From contig NC_092580.1 in the NCBI RefSeq assembly GCF_037975245.1, forward strand, positions 19,392,501-19,456,500: a stretch of DNA of 64,000 bases. Direction: 5' to 3'. Under the pieces are notes generated by a model. The model saw only the letters and a list, made by a program, of their open reading frames with translations. It did not search any database and was not told where the DNA came from. The DNA comes from Apostichopus japonicus. Its lineage: Eukaryota; Echinodermata; Holothuroidea; Aspidochirotida; Stichopodidae. The translations under genes were made by a program, and so were the position numbers. Of this stretch, positions 58,201 through 64,000 are shown in pieces (positions within the stretch are counted from its first letter, which is position 1; the number at the start of each line of letters is the position of its first letter).

Positions 58201-61176
58201 ATTGATATATATCTCTCGGATTTCAAAAGAATGTTATTTTGTTCAATTTTGTTAAAAACTTGACAATATTAATGGATGACGGGGAGACACCTATGCTTTT
58301 AAAGCACCAAAGTTAAACTGAAGTTTAATATTGTCTTGTGATCCCAGTTTTCAAGAAATATTTTCTTTTTTCTTCAGTTGAATTTGTTACTGAAGATGAA
58401 GAACTGACTGATGGAACAAAGTGTCCATTCGGATCTTCGTTTAGGACGTTCGATGCCACGGACTACAAACCAATCGGTATGTTGTATCAGCTTATTTACT
58501 TCTCAAGAGAGTGAACGATGTACAATTAGCATGAGAGTAGACCATGTAAATTTCAGAGCACTCATGTAACATTCAGAGATAAAATGTTTTGATCATATCT
58601 GACAACTTTATTTGCAATGTTTTCATGTTTTTAATTATTTGGCTCAACCAATTTTCGTGACAGAAAGTTTTGTTTACATTGTTTGCACCATTCATCAAAG
58701 GCAAGTTGGATACTGTTTACAAAATTAATTGTTTTACAAGTTTTAATCTTTCCTCTGTGTTTAACAACTGATTTTAGAAACCAATGTTTTGAATGGCATG
58801 ATGAGTACTTGAAATCAAATTGGATGATGAGTACTTGAAATAGAATTGGATAAATGAGTGCTTGAAATTAAATGGGATGATGAGTACATGCAATCAAATC
58901 GAATGATGAGTACTTGGAAGTCAAATGAGATGATGAGTACTTGAAATTATATGGAATCATGAGTACTTGAAATTAAATGGGATGATGAGTACTTGAAATC
59001 AAATGGAATGATGAGTATTTGCAATCAAATGGAATGTTGATTAATTGCAATCAAAGCCAACTCAATTTCAATGACATTTCTATGTGCAATGTCTTTGCAC
59101 ATTTTGTGGAGGAACGATACGTTCTTATCAAAGCGCCACTAAAAGGCTCTACATTTCTAACAAAGTTTATAATCTTTATGAATCGATAGTACTTTTTAAA
59201 TCTCTTCTTCTTACTTGAACAGTGTTTCATTGTTTGGTGATCTGTTTTTTTTTCATCATTTTGCAGCAACTATAGATGTGAAGAAGAACATTTACGACAT
59301 AGCCACCGATCCAATGGACATGTATCTGGCAGTGTTAGAGGTTTGTACCCACCAATCCATGATGCTGATTTAATAATGTCAACATGTCTAGAATGTTTGT
59401 AGATGCCTCTAATTCCAGATGGAATTGTACTTTCTGTGTTTCTGAGGTCATTTCATAATGACCTTTCCAAACAGAGTTTCTGAAGTGTTTTCCTCTACTG
59501 CCATTCCTTTGTGGTGGTCATGATGATAATATAAATGTTTTAATGTGTTAATATAAAATTTGAAAAGATTCAATTTTAAATATTTATTTCTTCAGCATCA
59601 AGGCAACCAGGAAGACTTTTCCGGTGAGAGCGTTTGTCGTTTGTACGAGGTCGGAAGACCGAAGAAAGCTGATGGAGAAGAAGATGAAGAGGAAGAACAG
59701 GTATCAAATTTGTCAATCTGTTATCCTCTCATGTCAAAGATCAATAGGTCACTGGGGGAATGCTGTTACATCATTCACATCTAGTTTTACTAATTAGGCT
59801 GTCAGTAGAGTGCACATAATGATATTCGTGGCTGCTGTTCCCAATGGAAAAGGAAGGGCTGTCAAGAAAAATTAAAAATAATGAAAAACACAGACGGTAT
59901 CTTGCACTAAATTGTCTTGTAATAAAAACCGATGGATATTTCAGAAATCATCATATCTTGCCAAAATACAGCATAGAACTGTTCAGAAGTTTATTTATTG
60001 TTTTTATTACCGTGTTCCATTCTATGTCCAATCAGAAGCACTAGAACCTTTGTTATAGACTTACATTCAATTTTTTGTTATATTTCTTATTCTCTGTGAT
60101 CCTGTCAATAAATATTTTTATATTTAACTTTTCTGAGTTTGAGGTTAAAAAAAGTGGCTGAGTATTCACCCATATAAACTATCAAATGTAAGAAATATTA
60201 TACCGGTAGCTTTCATTTCATCAAAGATTCGTCTACAATTTGGATCAATTAGCTTTCTTTGTTTGCATCTTCTGAGAAAACAAAATGAAATCTCAAAAAA
60301 TGTCTGACCTCACGATGCCTGGGTGTCTGTAATGAGGTCGAAATCCAAGCTGCTTAAAAATACAAATCGGTTCACATTAGCCACCGATATGTAAGGCAAT
60401 TTTACTTTTTCTACCATAATATGTCATTTCTGCCATAAGATGTAATTTCTGCCTCTTCCAGGATGAAGATGACGTCGATGATGACGATGACGACGACCAC
60501 TCAGACGACAGCCTGGACGGGCTGCTCGGCAGCGATACTGACGACGATAACGACGAGGCAAACAATGAGAATGGAAGCAACCAGGCTGGAGACGATGCCG
60601 AAGAGAGAGGCAGCGCTGTGATTTCTGGAGGAGATGAAGATTCAGACGACGCTGGGGGCCTCTCTGATTTCCTCGACGACATAAGCGATTCATCCGTCTC
60701 TTTATCTGGCTTGTCAGATAGTGGTGAGAGAATCACAGGCCTCTAGATTGTCAATCCTTTTAAGCTGATATTTGAAGATGATTCACCAAACCTGTCTAGT
60801 ATTTGCTCAAAATTAATCTGTCCCTTTTTTATTGTCAAATTGGTTTCACCAAGAAAAAATTTGCTTTTTCCTTTAAGAGGTGTAATTAAGTGCATGTGAA
60901 TAAATGTTCTGTACCTTTGCTGCTTCCTAAGGTCATCATTCTTCCCTCCCCACCCCCCCCCCCCACCCCAACACTGTCAATACCAGTAACCCCATCAGGT
61001 TGGTTATTATTAATGTTTCTGAACAGTTCCGTTGAGTTTTTTATCTGGTTTGATGTCTCATCAGTACTGGACCTTTCGAAATATACATATTTCTCAATGT
61101 CTGTATGATATCAGTGATATCAGTTTAGGTTTAAATCTTCCGTTTTATTGCAGATGTTGAAATTCTGGATTGGTGA
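37098..61176 (+). CDS. DCAF1: DCAF1 (VprBP), CRL4 substrate receptor, 33 coding exons
   Basis: This is the substrate-recognition subunit of the nuclear CUL4-DDB1-RBX1 ubiquitin ligase. My exon joins give 4,584 nt (1,527 residues; human about 1,507), with all phases agreeing. Order: an Armadillo-like N-terminal half with a Ser/Lys-rich insert in exon 5 (about residues 195-340); a LisH motif (about 887-918, [16 protein letters not shown]); a WD40 region (about 1105-1410) with both DDB1-docking WDxR motifs, WDVR at 1274-1277 and WDIR at 1310-1313; and an Asp/Glu-rich tail from about 1425. Vertebrate landmarks such as [29 protein letters not shown] and FGSSFRTF are nearly unchanged. The start is either ATG 37098 or ATG 37113; the second has the better context (G at -3, G at +4). 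Confidence 0.95.
38108..38258 (+). CDS. DCAF1: DCAF1 exon 2
   Basis: Acceptor GGCAG, donor GTAAGT. It encodes [12 protein letters not shown]...[12 protein letters not shown]...DDFMNN, strongly conserved. Confidence 0.92.
39147..39260 (+). CDS. DCAF1: DCAF1 exon 3
   Basis: Acceptor CCCTCAG, donor GTACGC. It encodes [11 protein letters not shown]...[18 protein letters not shown], matching RLLLDIMPGLETAVVFQE of vertebrate DCAF1. Confidence 0.92.
40238..40375 (+). CDS. DCAF1: DCAF1 exon 4
   Basis: Acceptor GTTTCAG, donor GTAAGT. It encodes [20 protein letters not shown]...[19 protein letters not shown], an Armadillo-like repeat. Confidence 0.92.
40562..41179 (+). CDS. DCAF1: DCAF1 exon 5 (large, low-complexity insert)
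   Basis: Acceptor TTAACAG, donor GTTGGT. The middle is a Ser/Lys/Asp-rich disordered region. The end returns to conserved sequence ([20 protein letters not shown]...LTPLGEYQE). This is the longest exon. Confidence 0.92.
42184..42285 (+). CDS. DCAF1: DCAF1 exon 6
   Basis: Acceptor ACCTCAG, donor GTAAGC. It encodes 34 residues, [20 protein letters not shown] and [14 protein letters not shown]. Confidence 0.9.
43141..43340 (+). CDS. DCAF1: DCAF1 exon 7
   Basis: Acceptor ATCCAG, donor GTAAGC. It encodes [20 protein letters not shown]...[20 protein letters not shown], helical-repeat sequence. It ends in phase 2. Confidence 0.93.
43784..43922 (+). CDS. DCAF1: DCAF1 exon 8
   Basis: Acceptor TTTTCAG, donor GTCAGT. 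It encodes [20 protein letters not shown]...[17 protein letters not shown]. Confidence 0.93.
44139..44348 (+). CDS. DCAF1: DCAF1 exon 9
   Basis: Acceptor CCTGCAG, donor GTACTT. It encodes [20 protein letters not shown] and [19 protein letters not shown]. Confidence 0.93.
45006..45175 (+). CDS. DCAF1: DCAF1 exon 10
   Basis: Acceptor ATTGCAG, donor GTAATT. It encodes [20 protein letters not shown] and [13 protein letters not shown], ending in phase 2. Confidence 0.92.
45713..45835 (+). CDS. DCAF1: DCAF1 exon 11
   Basis: Acceptor TTGTCAG, donor GTAAGT. It encodes [20 protein letters not shown] and LQMCESV. Confidence 0.92.
46077..46179 (+). CDS. DCAF1: DCAF1 exon 12
   Basis: Acceptor CTTCAG, donor GTGAGC. 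It encodes [20 protein letters not shown], nearly identical to vertebrate DCAF1. Confidence 0.93.
46531..46656 (+). CDS. DCAF1: DCAF1 exon 13
   Basis: Acceptor GCGATAG, donor GTAAGC. It encodes [18 protein letters not shown] after a basic stretch; the phase fits both neighbours. Confidence 0.9.
47452..47605 (+). CDS. DCAF1: DCAF1 exon 14
   Basis: Acceptor TGTCCAG, donor GTAAGA. It encodes [20 protein letters not shown] and [16 protein letters not shown]. Confidence 0.93.
48026..48103 (+). CDS. DCAF1: DCAF1 exon 15
   Basis: Acceptor ATGATAG, donor GTAAGT. It encodes [20 protein letters not shown] and ASELL. Confidence 0.92.
48173..49098 (+). repeat. Minisatellite, about 51-bp unit, about 18 copies
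   Basis: It fills most of the intron between DCAF1 exons 15 and 16. The unit reads roughly GGGTAAGTTGTACTTGAGCA then GTGAATAGTAACATGGCTAG then CTAATAGGTAA. Copies differ by a few bases, and two higher-order variants (GGGGTAAG and GGGATAAG) alternate. Each GGTAAGT resembles a 5' splice site. Confidence 0.92.
49398..49541 (+). CDS. DCAF1: DCAF1 exon 16 (start of LisH motif)
   Basis: Acceptor CTTTCAG, donor GTTAGT. It encodes [20 protein letters not shown] and [14 protein letters not shown]. Confidence 0.93.
49793..50160. mobile_element. hAT-like MITE in DCAF1 intron 16
   Basis: The left end reads CAGGGATGGGCAACCTTTTT. The right end, on the minus strand, reads GGGGTGGGCAACCTACGGCC, and GGGCCGC motifs lie inside both ends. 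This style of end (GGGTGGGCAACCT plus CGGCCC) is shared by widespread hAT-derived repeats. The terminal CTG on the right is eroded and I see no intact 8-bp duplication, so the copy is old. Confidence 0.6.
50229..50320 (+). CDS. DCAF1: DCAF1 exon 17 (end of LisH motif)
   Basis: Acceptor TTGCAG, donor GTGAGC. It encodes [20 protein letters not shown], completing the LisH helix pair. Confidence 0.92.
50943..51122 (+). CDS. DCAF1: DCAF1 exon 18
   Basis: Acceptor TATACAG, donor GTAAGT. It encodes a Ser/Pro-rich linker ([15 protein letters not shown]...ASPSSSTK), poorly conserved as in other DCAF1 proteins. Its 3' end is duplicated in the next intron. Confidence 0.85.
51181..51270 (+). pseudogene. 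Partial duplicate of DCAF1 exon 18 3' end and donor
   Basis: This intronic stretch resembles 51072-51160. The shared pieces are GTGT(T/C)T...CAGATTCC/AAATTCC, TCCATCAAGTTCA, AAAGTAAGTGTT and GCAGGGCTGATTG. It keeps a donor site but has no upstream acceptor of its own, so it is best read as a broken exon copy. Confidence 0.7.
51729..51934 (+). CDS. DCAF1: DCAF1 exon 19
   Basis: Acceptor TACAAAG, donor GTGAGT. It encodes [20 protein letters not shown] then NPVVACPEF, matching LDSIITEYLREQHARCKNPV of vertebrates. Confidence 0.93.
52222..52297 (+). CDS. DCAF1: DCAF1 exon 20
   Basis: Acceptor GATCAG, donor GTAAGT. It encodes [20 protein letters not shown] then MLKRS. Confidence 0.92.
52497..52558 (+). 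CDS. DCAF1: DCAF1 exon 21 (entry to WD40 region)
   Basis: Acceptor TTTCTAG, donor GTAAGA. It encodes [20 protein letters not shown], matching PKYGGVDGGCFDRHLIFS. Confidence 0.92.
53213..53291 (+). CDS. DCAF1: DCAF1 exon 22
   Basis: Acceptor TGAGCAG, donor GTAAGT. It encodes [20 protein letters not shown] then FTKHTD, the first WD40 blade. Confidence 0.92.
53782..53853 (+). CDS. DCAF1: DCAF1 exon 23
   Basis: Acceptor TTTACAG, donor GTAAGT. It encodes [19 protein letters not shown]. Confidence 0.92.
54541..54597 (+). CDS. DCAF1: DCAF1 exon 24
   Basis: Acceptor GAAACAG, donor GTGAGT. It encodes [19 protein letters not shown]; this short exon completes a blade. Confidence 0.9.
55523..55605 (+). 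CDS. DCAF1: DCAF1 exon 25
   Basis: Acceptor TCTATAG, donor GTGAGG. It encodes [20 protein letters not shown] then ITDNFEK. Confidence 0.92.
56055..56139 (+). CDS. DCAF1: DCAF1 exon 26
   Basis: Acceptor TAAACAG, donor GTGAGT. It encodes [20 protein letters not shown] then IAH. Confidence 0.92.
56570..56803 (+). CDS. DCAF1: DCAF1 exon 27 (first WDxR motif)
   Basis: Acceptor GCAATAG; the donor is the U12-type GTATCCTTT. It encodes [20 protein letters not shown] and VLWDVR, the first DDB1-docking motif. Confidence 0.94.
56804..57974 (+). other. Probable U12-type (minor spliceosome) intron
   Basis: The 5' splice site is GTATCCTTT, an exact match to the U12 consensus. The 3' end has TTCTTAAC at about 57957-57964, close to the U12 branch consensus TTCCTTAAC, about 10-14 nt before the CAG at 57972-57974. 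The usual long pyrimidine tract is missing. All other DCAF1 introns here look U2-type. The intron is 1,171 bp with no other feature seen. Confidence 0.85.
57975..58068 (+). CDS. DCAF1: DCAF1 exon 28 (second WDxR motif)
   Basis: Acceptor ATTTCAG, donor GTGAGG. It begins exactly at WDIR and encodes [20 protein letters not shown] then [11 protein letters not shown]. Confidence 0.93.
58378..58476 (+). CDS. DCAF1: DCAF1 exon 29
   Basis: Acceptor TCTTCAG, donor GTATGT. It encodes [18 protein letters not shown], nearly identical to vertebrate DCAF1. Confidence 0.93.
58800..59055 (+). repeat. Minisatellite, about 26-bp unit, about 10 copies
   Basis: The unit is close to GATGATGAGTACTTGAAATC then AAATGG, in the intron between DCAF1 exons 29 and 30. 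Copies are diverged at several positions. Confidence 0.9.
59267..59340 (+). CDS. DCAF1: DCAF1 exon 30
   Basis: Acceptor TTTGCAG, donor GTTTGT. It encodes [20 protein letters not shown] then AVLE. Confidence 0.92.
59596..59700 (+). CDS. DCAF1: DCAF1 exon 31
   Basis: Acceptor TCTTCAG, donor GTATCA. It encodes [13 protein letters not shown] then the start of the acidic tail. Confidence 0.92.
60462..60723 (+). CDS. DCAF1: DCAF1 exon 32 (acidic tail)
   Basis: Acceptor TTCCAG. It encodes an Asp/Glu-rich tail. The reading can either splice at 60723 (donor GTGAGA, after GLSDS) to exon 33, or read through to TAG at 60744-60746 ([12 protein letters not shown]). Both give the same total length by coincidence. 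An antisense Ser-rich open frame here is an artefact of GAY/GAR codons. Confidence 0.88.
61154..61176 (+). CDS. DCAF1: DCAF1 exon 33 (last coding exon)
   Basis: Acceptor TATTGCAG. It adds DVEILDW then TGA. The splice phase fits exon 32. The assignment rests on splice signals, because this end is weakly conserved. Confidence 0.65.
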
Positions 61177-61760
61177 CGGGTTCCTTCAGCTTGCTGCCTT
61201 ACCATCTCCTCTTTTATTGCCACATAAACCAGGACATTTCCCACACCGAAGATCGAATTGTACTTTGGGTCATAATTTCAACTCTGGGCGAGAATGACAA
61301 ATATCAAATTAAAAATTCAACCCCTCTGAATTTTTGTGAAGGTGACGATGTGTTCTGTGGATGAAATGAAAGCCATCCTTTCTGCATCTGATAGAGTTTG
61401 GGAGTTGATAGCTATATCAAAGGAGAGGAGGGAGGAGACATAATATGTAGCCATGGTCAAGGTGTCCATGGTAACAGTATCCATGGTAATGGTGTCGAAG
61501 AAAACAAACTACTTAATATGTCATCTTGAAATAAAGTCTTGTTATAAAGATAAGGACAAGGAACTAACTATAGGAAATTTTTTCCAAGATGTTTCATCAC
61601 AAGTGAGATGTGTCTAGGAATTGGAAATATATAATTGGGTGCACAGTTTTTAAATTTTTCTGGTCACAACTGAGGTATCTTTGCTTTATGGTCAAATTTT
61701 CTTAGTTTTTGACAAAGACAGAATAAAGTGATGGGATATGCATTTTAATATGATAATCAA
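61177..61760 (+). other. DCAF1 3' UTR with poly(A) signals
   Basis: AATAAA occurs at 61530-61535 and 61722-61727 downstream of the stop. Either could direct 3' end formation. No coding signal was seen. Confidence 0.6.
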
Positions 61761-64000
61761 ATGCAAGCTTTTGTGTGAGATTAAATTAACTTGCGGCTTA
61801 AGCTTGCATCTTGTTAGCAAGTGAAACAGGTGACCTGGAATTCTGAAAGTCGGCAAGAGATCAAACAGTTGAAAATGTTTCACTGTGTTTTTATGTAGGC
61901 TCATGGAATTATGAAAGGTGGGTACATGTTAGGCCAAGTTTAAGCAAGGGTTTGTAACCCTTATTTAGGAAATGTCAAGGGAATATGATTTTGTCAATAT
62001 CAAACTGTTGGCATAATCATTCATCACACACAGAGAGGTTCTTTCTGTATCTGTGTTGTAGAAGATACAGGTAGTGTTGGAAGGTAAACTGATGCAAGTA
62101 GGAATGAATAGGTGGGGGAGGGGGAATGGGCAGAGGGAGGGGAACGTAGGAGTCGCAACAGAAGGGTATGTTTCTCATATATCTCGCTGCTTTCCCCTTC
62201 ACCCATCCCTTTCATATATTTTTTCAAAAGCTACAGCATTGTGTGGCATCACGGCCAGTTGCACACTCATCAATTAACCCAGCACAAAGATTGGTCCTGC
62301 TACTTTTCTGATATTCTTTCTCACTTTAAAATAATTGCAAGTGGTCCTTTAAGTTTGGTAAATGCAGCCAACTTCCAAGAAATGAGCTGTTCCTGCTTTG
62401 TGGGAGGGGGGGGGGGGAGAGGGGCTGTAAGGTGACAGGTAAGATTTTAGTACAGGAATGAGAGCTACCTACCTACAGGAAATAGACAAGAATTATGATG
62501 AATGGATATAATGATTAGTATCCATTCACTGTTGGAAATGGGAACTTTGTAGATTGTGAGACAAATTAATTGTACAGCAGGTCAAGAACAGATAATTTCC
62601 TAATGCAAACAGAATGTGCCTTTTTTCGTGCAGCTTTTTATAGTTTTGCTTTCATTACTATCTATATATTTCTTTTTGTTCTAAAGCTACTTCCTCATTT
62701 AACATTCCACTATATTACAGGTAACTATGTGTGTTACTGTTTGAATGGAATACAGCAATGATAGACTAAGTCTGCTGGTCTTATTTGTATTTTTAGATTG
62801 GGAACTTTAACACTTGGGTAAGAGGTGGGGGAGGGGTGGAAGATTTGGTGAGGGGTGTAGATAATACAAAACCACTTCTCATTATGTATCATGCCTCGCC
62901 AACCCTTGAAAAGAAAAACTGTTTTTTTTATAGCTGGTTCAACCAGTGTTGACCTCATGTTTTCCAATAAAGGATATAACACCAAGGGATGTAGATCGCA
63001 GTGCTGAAGATGAAGAAAGTGTGGTACTTAAAAAAATTAAAAGAAAAAAAAACAAGAAGAAAAAGAACGTAGCTGAAAATCGTTTGCAAAGTTTTAGTAA
63101 CCACTTCTATTCACACATGCAAAATATCATAATACAACATTTTGCGTAATACACAGGAAATTTAGTCTTATAAAGAGAAAAGAATATAAAGGAACAAGCA
63201 TATCGAGTGTACAGGAATTTAAGTTTTACCTTTTGGTTACGCATTGAAAGTTTTAACTGCCCCTCTCCCTCGCCACTCAAAAACAAATGTTTTTTTCAGT
63301 TGTTTGGTGTGCGGTTTGCTCTCTCTGCATCTTATACCAAGTCTATCAGAAGATGCTAAATTGTCGTCCAAGTAAAGGAGAGTGGACTGTTGCATGTCCC
63401 CCAAAGCAAAAAAGGCACAGACATTTCACATTCTTCATTGCATCACAGAATCATAATGCAAAGAAAAACCAAAGTCCATTTTCCTTCCCTTCTGGAAATC
63501 CATCACATTACACTCAATATGTTGTTATTACTAATCCACACTCTCCCTTTCTGGTACACACGGTATCTATAATGCCTGGGCAGCTGAGAAATTAAGAAGT
63601 TAACTTTAAGTGGTAAACTTTGAAATGACTTTTCGTCACCATGAGCTCATGGCCAGTCAGTTGCAACAATTTCCTAATGTCTCGCTTCAGGGTACTTGTA
63701 CTGACAATACGAAACAGTTCCAAATCTTTCGTGTAAATACAAACAGGATATTTATTAGCGCTTTGAAGCATGAAAGTACAGTATACAAAAATTGGTTTAA
63801 TGTTGGATGACCCGACTCTTGAAGAATTTGCTTTTATGATAAATATACCAAAGTTGGTACCACAGACCAATCATTGGTCACATAGGATTAAGTTAGTAAA
63901 GCTACATTTATTAATCTAGTCTGCACCTTTTACCTTTTTCCATCAGTCCATCACTAAATGTTTTATTTCCATGAGTCTTTTTTTTCTTTCCAAATAGGAA
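61761..64000. other. Downstream region, no confident gene
   Basis: It holds G-rich runs near 62115 and 62405, and otherwise AT-rich DNA. One candidate exon is listed separately at 62934-63149. Confidence 0.4.
62934..63149 (+). CDS. Possible terminal exon with Lys-rich segment
   Basis: A good acceptor (CTGTTTTTTTTATAG, ending 62933) is followed by an open frame to a stop at 63147-63149. It has a charged stretch (DVDRSAEDEESVVLKKIKRK) then a poly-basic run like a nuclear localisation signal. I recognise no family, and it may be chance. An unrelated gene downstream of DCAF1 is the alternative. Confidence 0.22.
   Translation: MVQPVLTSCFPIKDITPRDVDRSAEDEESVVLKKIKRKKNKKKKNVAENRLQSFSNHFYSHMQNIIIQHFA

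Noticed and set aside
60377-60736. 119-codon Ser-rich minus-strand frame
   Set aside because: Produced by the Asp/Glu codons of DCAF1 exon 32 read in antisense.

Overview
This is eukaryotic, animal nuclear DNA. It is AT-rich, studded with poly(C)/poly(G) tracts, and holds spliced genes with long introns, many degenerate repeats and intronless family members. The best fit is a marine deuterostome invertebrate. I favour an echinoderm, perhaps a sea cucumber, from the gene content and the repeat style; this is inference and I cannot prove the taxon.

Layout. 0-4.4 kb: repeat-rich, non-coding. It contains a tRNA-like/SINE fragment (552-617), a complete 637-bp non-autonomous DNA transposon with a 9-bp target duplication (840-1476), and the 3' end of a LINE on the minus strand (about 2465-2930). 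4.4-16.5 kb: a tandem duplication of about 3.1 kb. Each copy carries one intronless alpha-1,3-fucosyltransferase (GT10) gene on the minus strand (4998-6482 and 8343-9776). Comparing the copies shows that copy 2 was later split by a 5,672-bp insertion (10100-15771). That insertion is itself a nest of transposons, including a hAT-type MITE with an 8-bp target duplication (11252-11898) inside a larger CAGG/CCTG-ended element (10381-12964). 16.5-21.8 kb: no gene recognised.

21.8-28.5 kb: two minus-strand genes of the TMEM121 family of multi-pass membrane proteins. Each has its coding region in one exon, and they look like diverged tandem paralogues. 28.5-37 kb: gene-poor sequence with degenerate tandem repeats, leading into the 5' region of the next gene.

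37.1-61.2 kb, plus strand: the complete coding region of DCAF1 (VprBP), the substrate receptor of the CUL4-DDB1 ubiquitin ligase. I could assemble 33 coding exons with consistent splice phases (4,584 nt, 1,527 residues). The Armadillo-like N-terminus, LisH motif, WD40 region with both WDxR DDB1-docking motifs, and acidic tail are all recognisable. One intron, just before the second WDxR motif, has the signature of a minor-spliceosome (U12) intron. Its introns also hold two minisatellites, a hAT MITE and a partial duplication of one exon. 61.2-64 kb: 3' UTR and downstream DNA, with one weak candidate exon.

No prokaryotic features, CRISPR arrays or operons are present. The most notable results are the molecular history of the fucosyltransferase duplication (including replacement of a key GT10 lysine in copy 2), the U12-type intron in DCAF1, and the well-delimited transposons.
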